DNA of 17,721 nucleotides from Actinomycetota bacterium (GTDB lineage: Bacteria; Actinomycetota; Acidimicrobiia; Acidimicrobiales; Ilumatobacteraceae). Where the stretch lies: assembly GCA_005788205.1 (NCBI GenBank), contig SXYT01000017.1:1-17721 (forward strand). Direction: 5' to 3'. The notes below the pieces were generated by a model, which worked only from the letters and a program-made list of their open reading frames with translations, searched no databases and was not told where the DNA came from. Below are positions 7,290 to 14,393 of the stretch, in pieces; position 1 is the first letter of the stretch; the number at the start of each line of letters is the position of its first letter. The position numbers were made by a program, and so were the translations under genes.

Positions 7290-8183
7290 CAGGCCGTCGC
7301 GGAGCTTCGTGGCGGGTGACCACCCCAGCTGGATGCGCGCACGCACCGGGGAGAGCGAGAGCCTCGTGAGGTCGTTCGGCCGCGCGGTGCTCGACCGCGG
7401 GGCCAGCCCGGATGCGCCCGACATGAGCTTCCACAGGTCGTTCACCGAGGTCGGCGTGCCGGTGCCCACGTTCACCACCACGCCACCCGCCTTGTCCGCG
7501 GAACTCGCGAGGGCGTCGACGACATCATCGATGTGCACGAAGTCGCGCGTCTGCTTGCCGGTGCCGTGGATCACCGCGGGCCGGGCGTTGTCGAGAGCAT
7601 CGACGAAGGCGGCGACCACGCCGTCCTCCGCGCGCTGGCGCCTCCCGTATGCGTTCGCGACGGCGAGAACCGTGTGGTCCACACCGTGCCGGTCGCGGTA
7701 CACGGCGTGCAGGTCGGCGATGGCCCGGGCGAACACCTCCTCGGTGGTGCGGGGCTCGCTGTGGTGCCCCTCCTTCACGGGGGACTCCTTGGCCGCCACC
7801 TGCCCGTAGAGCAGACCCGCGGGCAGTGCCGCAACGACCTTCGTGACGGCGGAGAGACGCGCCGCCTCGAGGATGGACGTGGCCGCACCGACCGAGGCGA
7901 GACAACCCCGCAGATGACAGAGCGACGGCGACAGTGACACCAGGTTGAAGACCACCTGGGGGCGTCGGAGCGAGACCAACTCGGCGAATTCGGGGGCGCC
8001 GACCGCGATGTTCTGGAACTTGAAACGGCCGATGGAACCACGCGCGGACGACAGGTTCGTGAGGGATCCGGAGGAGAGGTCGTCGACTGCGTCCACTTCG
8101 TGGCCGTCTGCGAGAAGGCGGTCGACGAGATGCGAGCCGACGAACCCGGCGCCGCCGCACACCATGAACCGCGACATCTGCAT
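7275..8183 (-). CDS. Extended SDR (NAD-dependent epimerase/dehydratase family) with degenerate active site
   Basis: A 302-residue protein with the overall build of nucleotide-sugar epimerases. The cofactor motif G10-G-A-G13-F-V-G16 is intact, and so is the later HGTGKQTRDFVHIDDVVDA region (206-224). The catalytic positions are not. Where family members have Y-x-x-x-K this protein has E149-V-F-A-R153, aligned by the acidic residue four places later. Where they have the active-site Ser/Thr before A-x-V-Y-G it has Pro121-Ala122. It therefore probably binds NAD(P) and possibly a nucleotide sugar without the usual chemistry, or uses unusual residues. The ATG at 8183 shares one base with the preceding stop (TGATG), so its translation is coupled to the nucleotidyltransferase. 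A second ATG lies at 8177. It is the last gene of the six-gene operon. The family is certain; the function is unknown. Confidence 0.88.
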   Translation of the reverse strand: MQMSRFMVCGGAGFVGSHLVDRLLADGHEVDAVDDLSSGSLTNLSSARGSIGRFKFQNIAVGAPEFAELVSLRRPQVVFNLVSLSPSLCHLRGCLASVGAATSILEAARLSAVTKVVAALPAGLLYGQVAAKESPVKEGHHSEPRTTEEVFARAIADLHAVYRDRHGVDHTVLAVANAYGRRQRAEDGVVAAFVDALDNARPAVIHGTGKQTRDFVHIDDVVDALASSADKAGGVVVNVGTGTPTSVNDLWKLMSGASGLAPRSSTARPNDLTRLSLSPVRARIQLGWSPATKLRDGLKTLR

Positions 8184-9187
8184 CACCCCATCGTGGCAGG
8201 GTCCGGCACCCTGGCCGCGACAAGCTGCGAGCCGGGCGCAACCACGGCGTCGACGCCGATGACGCAGTCGGTCAGCGAGGCACCCGCACCGACGGTCCCC
8301 ATCACGAGGCTGCGCTCCAGACGCACGGAGGAACCCACTCTCGCGCCGGGCAGCACCACGGAATCGATGATGACGCTCCCGTCGTCCACGGTGGCCCCCT
8401 CGCCGATGACACTGTGGGTCACGGATGCAGTCGCCGAGACGCGGGCATTCGCCCCGACAGAGGACAGGATCAGCGAGCGGGTCCCGTCCACGAGGTCGAG
8501 GTTCGCCTTCAGGTACGTGTCGGGCCGGCCCGTGTCGATCCAGTAGTCATCGGTGGCCAACGCGGCGAGGCACCCGTCGGCGACCATCGCGGGGAAGACG
8601 ACGCGCTCGATTGACACCCTCTGCATGGGCGCAATGCGGTCGAGCACGGACGGCTCGAGCACGTACGTGCCCGCGTTGATGACACGGCTCTCGGTCTCCC
8701 CGGGTTGCGGCTTCTCGACGAACCGGCGCACCCACCCGTCGGCGTCTGCCTCCACAACGCCGTACTGGGTCGGGTCCTCGACCGGCGTGAGGTGCAGCGT
8801 TCCCTCCGCACCGCGGGCCCTGTGGAATGCCACGAGTGCCGCCAGGTCGAGATCCGAGAGGATGTCCCCGTTCATCACGATGAACGTGCTGTCGATGCCT
8901 GCGTCACGGGCGGCGAACCCGACGGCACCTGCTGTGTCGAGCGGCTCGGGCTCCACCGCATAGTGAAGATCAACGCCTGCGCACGTGCCGTCAGGGAAGG
9001 CCTGGAAGAACGGCTCGGGCTTGAACCCGAGCGCGAGCACGGCCCGGGTGACCCCGGCCGAGCCGAGGGCAGCGATGAGGTGCTCGAGCTGGCGGACGTT
9101 CGCGATCGGCAGCAGCGGCTTCGGGGTGGCGAAGGTGAGCGGTCTCAGGCGGGTGCCGAAGCCCCCCACCAGGATGACCGCCTGCAT
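8183..9187 (-). CDS. NDP-sugar pyrophosphorylase, GDP-mannose (mannose-1-phosphate guanylyltransferase) type
   Basis: A 334-residue two-domain nucleotidyltransferase that makes a nucleotide sugar from NTP and sugar-1-phosphate. The N-terminal domain has GGFGTRLRPLT (8-18) with PKP (22-24), the metal-binding NGD (106-108), FVEKP (156-160) and YWIDTGRPDTYL (215-226). From about residue 243 it continues as hexapeptide repeats of a left-handed beta helix. This layout matches GDP-mannose pyrophosphorylases of the eukaryotic GMPP and mycobacterial ManB (Rv3264c) type. GDP-mannose is also the substrate that Gmd in this window needs. A glucose-1-phosphate enzyme is the main alternative, since substrate choice is hard to read from motifs. 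The start ATG at 9187 overlaps the preceding stop (TGATG), and its own stop overlaps the next start in the same way. Confidence 0.9.
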   Translation of the reverse strand: MQAVILVGGFGTRLRPLTFATPKPLLPIANVRQLEHLIAALGSAGVTRAVLALGFKPEPFFQAFPDGTCAGVDLHYAVEPEPLDTAGAVGFAARDAGIDSTFIVMNGDILSDLDLAALVAFHRARGAEGTLHLTPVEDPTQYGVVEADADGWVRRFVEKPQPGETESRVINAGTYVLEPSVLDRIAPMQRVSIERVVFPAMVADGCLAALATDDYWIDTGRPDTYLKANLDLVDGTRSLILSSVGANARVSATASVTHSVIGEGATVDDGSVIIDSVVLPGARVGSSVRLERSLVMGTVGAGASLTDCVIGVDAVVAPGSQLVAARVPDPATMG

Positions 9188-9972
9188 CAGCCCGCCGTGG
9201 TCGTGGTTGCGCCAACCGTGGTGTCGGTGGAACCCTCGACCGTCGACGAGGTGGCCCCGGCCACGGTCGTCGTGGTCGCACCGCCCATGTCGGCCGCGCC
9301 GAGCTCGGGAAGGTTGCTCGCGGAAGCCGGCAGCGGGATCTCCGCACCCGGTGCGGCGAACACGTACATCACGGCCATGCCGTCCTTGTCGATGCGGATG
9401 TTGTCGAAGTCCGTGATGAACGTCTTCTTGGAGGAAAGGTCGTCGTACCGGTCCCACACGACCGCGGACACCTGCCCGTCGACTTCCTTGCCGTCCTCGT
9501 CCTTGCACTTGTCGGTGCCGACCCTGTACGACTTGGCGTCGTTCTGGTCCGCCTGGAATGTGAGTTCCTCCGTCGTCACCTTGACGCCGTAGGTGTCGAG
9601 GAAGATCCCCATCTTGGCGCGCCGGCCGGTGGCGAGTGCCTGCGGGTGCCAGTGGATGACACCGTCTTCGTGGCTGTGCACGCCGTACTTCACGTAGTTC
9701 GGGTCCGGCGGCTCCTCCTTGTTCCCGACCAGGTCCTTCAACTGCTGGTCACACGCGTAGAAGCCGTAGGAGACATGCCAGTGGTCATTGATCGTGGGGG
9801 GCGTGTCGGTGCTGGGGGCCGACTGGCGGGCATAGAAGACGAGCCCGAAACCGAGGACGGTGATGACGGCCATCGACATGGGGAAAAGGGTGCCGCCCTG
9901 GAAGCGCACCTTCTTGCCCTTGCCCTTCTCCGCGAGACGGGCGACCTTTTTTGCTGATGAACCTCTAGCCAC
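9187..9972 (-). CDS. Histidine-rich single-pass membrane protein of unknown function
   Basis: I do not recognise a named family. The 261 residues begin with a strongly basic cytoplasmic stretch (1-26) and a single hydrophobic segment (about 29-48). An extracytoplasmic domain follows, with D-H64-W-H66 and then G-V-H99-S-H101-E-D-G-V-I-H107-W-H109-P. These paired H-x-H motifs could bind a metal, but that is inference. Cys74 and one later Cys in a D-K-C-K-D context are also present. The last 32 residues (230-261) are a Thr/Ser/Gly/Ala tail, possibly a wall-spanning or glycosylated linker. The start is GTG at 9972, overlapping the preceding glycosyltransferase by 8 nt; the stop overlaps the next ATG. 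Its place between glycosyltransferases and the nucleotidyltransferase suggests a role in making or displaying the surface glycan. Confidence 0.85.
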   Translation of the reverse strand: MARGSSAKKVARLAEKGKGKKVRFQGGTLFPMSMAVITVLGFGLVFYARQSAPSTDTPPTINDHWHVSYGFYACDQQLKDLVGNKEEPPDPNYVKYGVHSHEDGVIHWHPQALATGRRAKMGIFLDTYGVKVTTEELTFQADQNDAKSYRVGTDKCKDEDGKEVDGQVSAVVWDRYDDLSSKKTFITDFDNIRIDKDGMAVMYVFAAPGAEIPLPASASNLPELGAADMGGATTTTVAGATSSTVEGSTDTTVGATTTTAG

Positions 9973-11221
9973 GAATTGGAGAGGCTACCGCCTGGCTGCC
10001 GATCAGGGCGGCGTAGGCCTCCCCCACGGCCGCGGGCGACACATGCGACTCCACCCATCTGCGGGCGTTCTCGCCCATCCGGGCACGCCCGGCGGTGTCA
10101 GCAAGCATGTGCTCGAGAGCCGTGACGAAGGCATCGAGATCGTCGGGGGGCACAGCGACACCCGCACCGCTTGCCTCGAGGATCCTCGGCACCTCAGTGC
10201 CCGGGTCGACGGCAGCCACGACGGGACGGCCGGCGGCCAGGATGCTGTAGGTCTTCGACGGCACGCTCACCGAACCGAGCCCCCGGCGCAGGGGCACGAC
10301 GTGGATGTCGCCCGTGGCGAGGACCTCGGGCACGCGTTCGCGCGCCTGGTAGCCCGCAAAGCGGATGTTCGCGATGCCGGCTGCCGTCTCCTCGAGGTGC
10401 GCGCGGGCGCTTCCGTCGCCGTTGATGACGAAGGTCGCCCCGGGGATGCGCCGCGCGGCTCCGACCACCAGTTCGAGCGACTGGGAGAACCCGACGTTGC
10501 CCGCGTACATGACGACCGGTTCGTCGCCGATGCCGAGTTCCCCCCTGTACGCCGTGCCCCGCGGCAACGGCGTGACGAACGCGGAGTCGACGAAGTTCGG
10601 TATGACCGTCACCTTCGCCGCGTGGCGCGGACCCGTCTTTGCGGCGACGTTCCCGCGCAGGTCCTCCGAGAGGACCACCACCGCATCGCTGCGCCGGTAG
10701 CTCACCTTCTCCAGCCAGTGCGCCGCGGCGATGACCCGCCGGTTCGTGATGGCACCGGTCTCGACCGCCGCGTCGGGGAAGACATCCTGGATGTTGAAGA
10801 TGCAGCGTGTGAGACGCAGCCGCGCGGCGAGCCATCCGGTGAGGCCGAGGGTCAGCGGGGGTGACATTGACAGCACGGCAACGGGCCTGCGCCGCCACCC
10901 GCCGGCGAGGAGCGTGCACACCCCCGCGAGCACGCTGAACAGGACGAAACCGAGTGCACGCCGCAGCAGGTTCGACTTGCTGCGGCCGGGGAACGGGTGG
11001 ACACGGATGACGGAACCCCAGGGCATCTTCTCCCTGCGCACGGGACGCCCGCGCCAGCCGTCCTCGATCGAGTGGGCGCGGTACCAGGGCAGCGCCGTGA
11101 CGACATGGATGCGCATCCCCGTGGCGGCGAGTTCGGTGACGATGCGCGTGATGACGTCGCCCGTCGGTGCGGTGTCCGGCGCGAAGTGCGGGCACAGCAC
11201 CACGAGCGGCCTGCGGCTCAC
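9965..11221 (-). CDS. GT4 glycosyltransferase, WcaI/WbuB-like
   Basis: A 418-residue GT-B fold glycosyltransferase. The N-terminal acceptor domain starts VVLCPHFAPDTAPTGDV, typical of the WcaI-like branch, and includes a hydrophobic stretch near 88-107 that may sit at the membrane. The donor domain has MYAGNVGFSQSLE (238-250), NGDG (267-270) and VPSKTYSILAAGRPVVA (320-336). The first glutamate of the common E-x7-E motif is not in its usual place, as in this branch where P-S-K-x-Y replaces it. The likely role is addition of a sugar from a nucleotide donor to a lipid-linked glycan on the cytoplasmic side. The start GTG at 11221 overlaps the preceding stop by four bases (GTGA). The open frame extends upstream, but that part has no family similarity. 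The donor sugar is unknown. Confidence 0.92.
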   Translation of the reverse strand: MSRRPLVVLCPHFAPDTAPTGDVITRIVTELAATGMRIHVVTALPWYRAHSIEDGWRGRPVRREKMPWGSVIRVHPFPGRSKSNLLRRALGFVLFSVLAGVCTLLAGGWRRRPVAVLSMSPPLTLGLTGWLAARLRLTRCIFNIQDVFPDAAVETGAITNRRVIAAAHWLEKVSYRRSDAVVVLSEDLRGNVAAKTGPRHAAKVTVIPNFVDSAFVTPLPRGTAYRGELGIGDEPVVMYAGNVGFSQSLELVVGAARRIPGATFVINGDGSARAHLEETAAGIANIRFAGYQARERVPEVLATGDIHVVPLRRGLGSVSVPSKTYSILAAGRPVVAAVDPGTEVPRILEASGAGVAVPPDDLDAFVTALEHMLADTAGRARMGENARRWVESHVSPAAVGEAYAALIGSQAVASPIRG

Positions 11222-12330
11222 GCGGGCACTCTTCCGTACGCACCGACAAGATCGTGCGCCGAGAGCTCGGCCGTGTAGTTGGCCGCGCGCGCCGCACCGC
11301 CGGCGCGCATCTCGTCCCTGCGGGAGCGCACCTCGTCGAGCGCACCGGCCCAGGCCTGCTCGTCGAGCGGCAGGACGAGCCCGGCGCCGCCCATGACCTC
11401 GGGAATGCTCGCGCAGTCGCTCGCGATGACAGGCGCACCCATGCGCATCGCCTCGATGAGCGGGGCACCGAACCCTTCGTACGTGCTGGGAAAGACCATC
11501 GCGTCCGCGATCGCCAGCAGACCGTTGCGGTCGGCGCCCGGGACCCTGCCCGGCATCACCACACGGTCTGCGAGACCGAGGGATGCGACCGTCGCGCGCA
11601 CCTCCGCCTCTGCGTGCCCGGCCGAGCCGGCAAAGACGACGCGCAACGAGGGATCGGACCACGCGCCGCCGGCGTGCGCGAGGAGGCCGAGCACGAACGC
11701 ATGGTTCTTGTGCGGGTGGGTGATCGCAGGGAACAGGAGCACCGGGCCGTCACCGAGGCCGTACCTGCGGCGCAGCTCGTCACCGGGGGTCGGTGCGTCC
11801 ATCTCGGGCTCGAGACCGTGGCGCACCACCGAGATTTTCTCCTGCGGCGTCCCGAAGTGCTGCACGAGCGATGACCTCACGAAACCTGTCGGCACCGCGA
11901 TGTGCGCGGCGCGAGCAAGCGAGCGCGGCACGACGGTCCGCAGGTACGCCCTCTTCACGGCGCGCACGTAGCCCGGGTAGTCGACCCACTGCACGTCGTG
12001 GACCGTGAGGAGCGTTCGTGCGTTGCCCCACCGCGGGACCGTTCCCCCGCCGTGGTGGACGAGATCGAAACCAGCGGTGCGCGAGGCGAGCCAGGTGTGC
12101 TCGAGCATCACCCGTTCGGGGCGGCGCGTGCAGTCGCTCGGCGCCTCGTGCACGCGGAAGGCGGCGGCGACCGCCGGCAAGCGGGCGGAGAAGCCGCGCG
12201 GCGCGAACACCTCGACATCGACGGGGTGGCCGATCGCGGCGATCCCGGCGAGCTGGCGGGTGAGGTACTCCTCGCTCCCGCCGACCCCGGGCCTGCACCA
12301 CAGCAGGTTCATCGCGACCCTCGGGCTCAC
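11218..12330 (-). CDS. GT4 glycosyltransferase (mannosyltransferase-like)
   Basis: A 370-residue GT-B glycosyltransferase. The start of the acceptor domain carries G-V-G-G-S-E (15-20). TLLTVHDVQWVDYPGY lies at 106-121. The donor-domain loop PAITHPHKNH (201-210) is typical of GT4 enzymes. E285-GFGAPLI-E293 is the conserved E-x7-E donor-binding motif, followed by the usual GAPVIASDCASIPEV. Related enzymes often transfer mannose or a deoxyhexose from a GDP donor, which would suit the GDP-mannose and GDP-fucose genes nearby, but the donor is inference. The start GTG at 12330 overlaps the preceding stop by four bases (GTGA), and the stop overlaps the next GTG likewise. The frame is open for another 97 codons upstream, which are antisense-free overlap with the previous gene and not similar to the family. 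Confidence 0.93.
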   Translation of the reverse strand: MSPRVAMNLLWCRPGVGGSEEYLTRQLAGIAAIGHPVDVEVFAPRGFSARLPAVAAAFRVHEAPSDCTRRPERVMLEHTWLASRTAGFDLVHHGGGTVPRWGNARTLLTVHDVQWVDYPGYVRAVKRAYLRTVVPRSLARAAHIAVPTGFVRSSLVQHFGTPQEKISVVRHGLEPEMDAPTPGDELRRRYGLGDGPVLLFPAITHPHKNHAFVLGLLAHAGGAWSDPSLRVVFAGSAGHAEAEVRATVASLGLADRVVMPGRVPGADRNGLLAIADAMVFPSTYEGFGAPLIEAMRMGAPVIASDCASIPEVMGGAGLVLPLDEQAWAGALDEVRSRRDEMRAGGAARAANYTAELSAHDLVGAYGRVPA

Positions 12331-13394
12331 CGTGCAGCCTCTGCATAGGTCTCGACCACGAGAGCCGCAGTCTTCTCCCACGTCTGGGCACCGGCATGCG
12401 CGCGCCCGAGTGCGGAGAGCTCGTCTCGGCGCGCGAGCGCCTCGTTGATGCCCGCGCTGATGGAACCGACGTCGGTCGGGTCCACGAGGACAGCGGCGCC
12501 GCCGGCGACCTCCTCGGTCGAGGTTCCGCGCGACGTCACCACAGGGGCACCCGCGGACATCGCCTCCAGCACGGGGAGCCCGAACCCCTCGAGCACCGAG
12601 GGGTACGCGAACACCGAGCACGCCGAGTAGAGCGCGGCAAGATCCGCAGCCGGGACGTGCCCGAGGAAGCGCACGTCGGCACCGGCTGCTTCGGGCCGCT
12701 CGCCCCAGCCCGCGATACCGGCCACCACGAGCGGAAGAGCGCCCCTCACGCCCCCCATCGCGGCGATGAGACGGGCGAGGTTCTTGCGCGGCTCCTGCGT
12801 GCCGACGAACAGCACGAACTCCTCCGGCAGCCCGTGCGCAGAGCGCACCCTCGCCGCATCACCTGCCGGGACTGTCACCTGCGCGACCCCGAGGGGCACG
12901 TGCCGCAGCCGGGACGTGTCGAACCCGTTCGCCATGCAGTCATCGAGGGTCGCACGGGAGGAGCACATCACGATGCGGGCATCACGTCGCAGTCTCGTGA
13001 GACTCCGTGCGAAGATCCTGTTGCCGCGTGCGGTGAAGAACTCCGGGTGGCGGACGAAGGCGATGTCGTGCAACGTGGCGACGAGAGGCACCCTGGTCGC
13101 GGGCGGGATGACGGTGGTCGCGTGCACGACGTCCGGCGAGTCCACCACCGACTCGACGAGCGGCCACCCGATGCGCAGCCATGTCTCGTAGAGGAGCGCA
13201 CCCCCGACGGGAAGGTGCGCGATCCTGATGCCCGGCTCGAACCCGGGCGTTGCGGGGCGGCGGTGCCGGCCCGCGACGCCGATGAGTTCGGTGTCCCCAC
13301 CCCGCACGATCGCACCCGCCATCGACAGTGCGGCGGTGCCGGTGCCCCCGGGCACGCGGTGCCAGCACTGCTCCAGGGTGTAAGCGACGCGCAC
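12327..13394 (-). CDS. GT4 glycosyltransferase, first gene of the six-gene operon
   Basis: A 355-residue GT-B glycosyltransferase. Visible motifs are GGTGT (16-20) near the start of the acceptor domain, ATLHDIAFVRHPEFF (106-120), FVGTQEPRKNL (196-206) as the donor-domain loop, and E269-GFGLPVL-E277, the E-x7-E motif, followed by GAPVVTSRGTSTEE. The domain order and length are normal for GT4. It is similar in plan to the gene after it but clearly different in sequence, so the pair is not a recent duplication. The start is GTG at 13394. AAGAAT six bases upstream could be a -10, implying a leaderless message. Only 38 bp separate it from the divergent GDP-L-fucose synthase gene, so the two units probably share a control region. 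Donor and acceptor are unknown. Confidence 0.93.
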   Translation of the reverse strand: MRVAYTLEQCWHRVPGGTGTAALSMAGAIVRGGDTELIGVAGRHRRPATPGFEPGIRIAHLPVGGALLYETWLRIGWPLVESVVDSPDVVHATTVIPPATRVPLVATLHDIAFVRHPEFFTARGNRIFARSLTRLRRDARIVMCSSRATLDDCMANGFDTSRLRHVPLGVAQVTVPAGDAARVRSAHGLPEEFVLFVGTQEPRKNLARLIAAMGGVRGALPLVVAGIAGWGERPEAAGADVRFLGHVPAADLAALYSACSVFAYPSVLEGFGLPVLEAMSAGAPVVTSRGTSTEEVAGGAAVLVDPTDVGSISAGINEALARRDELSALGRAHAGAQTWEKTAALVVETYAEAAR

Positions 13395-13400
13395 CCGCCC

Positions 13401-13406
13401 ATTCTT
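13401..13406 (-). promoter_or_regulatory. Putative -10 of the six-gene operon
   Basis: AAGAAT on the minus strand, 6 nt before the GTG at 13394, matches four of six consensus bases. It sits back to back with the plus-strand element at 13420-13425 within a 38-bp divergent gap. Confidence 0.4.
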
Positions 13407-13419
13407 GCTGTTCCCGTCC

Positions 13420-13425
13420 TACGAT
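13420..13425 (+). promoter_or_regulatory. Putative -10 of a leaderless fcl promoter
   Basis: TACGAT lies 7 nt before the ATG at 13433, with no Shine-Dalgarno sequence between. An in-frame ATG at 13424 overlaps this element, which argues for 13433 as the true start. Confidence 0.5.
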
Positions 13426-13432
13426 GGCATCC

Positions 13433-14392
13433 ATGTCGCAGTTCTGGTCGGGACGCAGGGTGCTCGTCACGGGTGGCAACGGTTTTCTCGGACGGGTCGT
13501 GGTGTCAGCCCTGAGCGACGCAGGTGCCGACGTGCTCGCCCCCACGCACGACGAGTGCGACCTCACGGTCCCCGGGCGCGCCGAATCGTTGTTCGCCGCG
13601 GAGAAACCGAGCCATGTCATCCACCTCGCCGCCCGCGTCGGCGGCATCGGCTACAACCAGGTCGACCCCGCCCGTCTGTACCTCGACAACCTTCTGATGG
13701 GCACGTACGTCATCGAGGCGGCGCGGGCCGCTGGCATCGAAAAGACCGTCCTTCTCGGGACCGTGTGCAGCTACCCGAAGTTCACCCCCGTGCCGTTCAG
13801 GGAGGAATCCCTCTGGGACGGCTATCCGGAGGAGACGAACGCGCCGTACGGCATCGCAAAGAAGGCCCACCTTCTCCACGCACAGGTCAACGCCGAGCAG
13901 TACGGCCAGCACTTCGCGTACCTCATCCCCACGAACCTCTACGGCCCGGGCGACAAGTTCCACCCCTCGGTGTCGCACGTGATTCCCGCCCTCATCAAGA
14001 AATGCGTCGAGGCGAAGGAGTCCGGGGCGGGTCACATCGACGTGTGGGGCACGGGCTCGGCCAGCCGCGAGTACCTCTACGTGGAGGATGCCGCGCGCGC
14101 GATCGTCGTCGCCGCGGAGTCACACGACGGCACGGAACCGATCAACCTCGGCGCGGACCGCGAGATCACCATCCGCGAGACGGCCGAGGCGATCGCGGAG
14201 GTCACCGGCTTCACCGGGACGCTGAGATGGGACCCTTCCAAACCGGACGGGCAGCCGCGCCGCCGCATCGACCCGGGCCGCGCGGCCGACATGCTCGGCT
14301 GGACCGCGCGGATGGACTTCCGGGAGGGCCTGCGCCGCACCGTCGACTGGTACCTGGCGAACAGGGAGCTCGCCGAACAGGCACCCCGCTGA
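13433..14392 (+). CDS. fcl: GDP-L-fucose synthase (GDP-4-keto-6-deoxymannose 3,5-epimerase/4-reductase)
   Basis: A 319-residue extended SDR that converts the Gmd product to GDP-L-fucose with NADPH. The cofactor motif is GGNGFLG (14-20). HLAARVGGIGYNQ (64-76) is highly characteristic. LGTVCSYPK (108-116) holds Thr110 at the Ser position and Cys112 at the conserved catalytic Cys position. Y139-G-I-A-K143 is the Tyr/Lys pair. PTNLYGPGDKFHP, WGTGSASREYLYVEDAA and KPDGQPRRRID complete the family pattern. The length is normal. The start is ATG at 13433; ATG 13424 would add three residues. It begins a plus-strand unit with the rhomboid gene one base downstream. It completes the GDP-fucose route with gmd and the nucleotidyltransferase, although the three genes are in three different transcription units. 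Confidence 0.96.
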   Translation: MSQFWSGRRVLVTGGNGFLGRVVVSALSDAGADVLAPTHDECDLTVPGRAESLFAAEKPSHVIHLAARVGGIGYNQVDPARLYLDNLLMGTYVIEAARAAGIEKTVLLGTVCSYPKFTPVPFREESLWDGYPEETNAPYGIAKKAHLLHAQVNAEQYGQHFAYLIPTNLYGPGDKFHPSVSHVIPALIKKCVEAKESGAGHIDVWGTGSASREYLYVEDAARAIVVAAESHDGTEPINLGADREITIRETAEAIAEVTGFTGTLRWDPSKPDGQPRRRIDPGRAADMLGWTARMDFREGLRRTVDWYLANRELAEQAPR

Positions 14393-14393
14393 C

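Noticed and set aside
10194..11468. A 424-residue minus-strand frame across two GT4 genes
   Set aside because: It is an off-frame shadow. Both GT4 proteins have complete motifs in their own frames.
11218..13394. The two adjacent GT4 genes as a recent tandem duplication
   Set aside because: Their sequences share only family motifs; acceptor domains and linker regions differ throughout.
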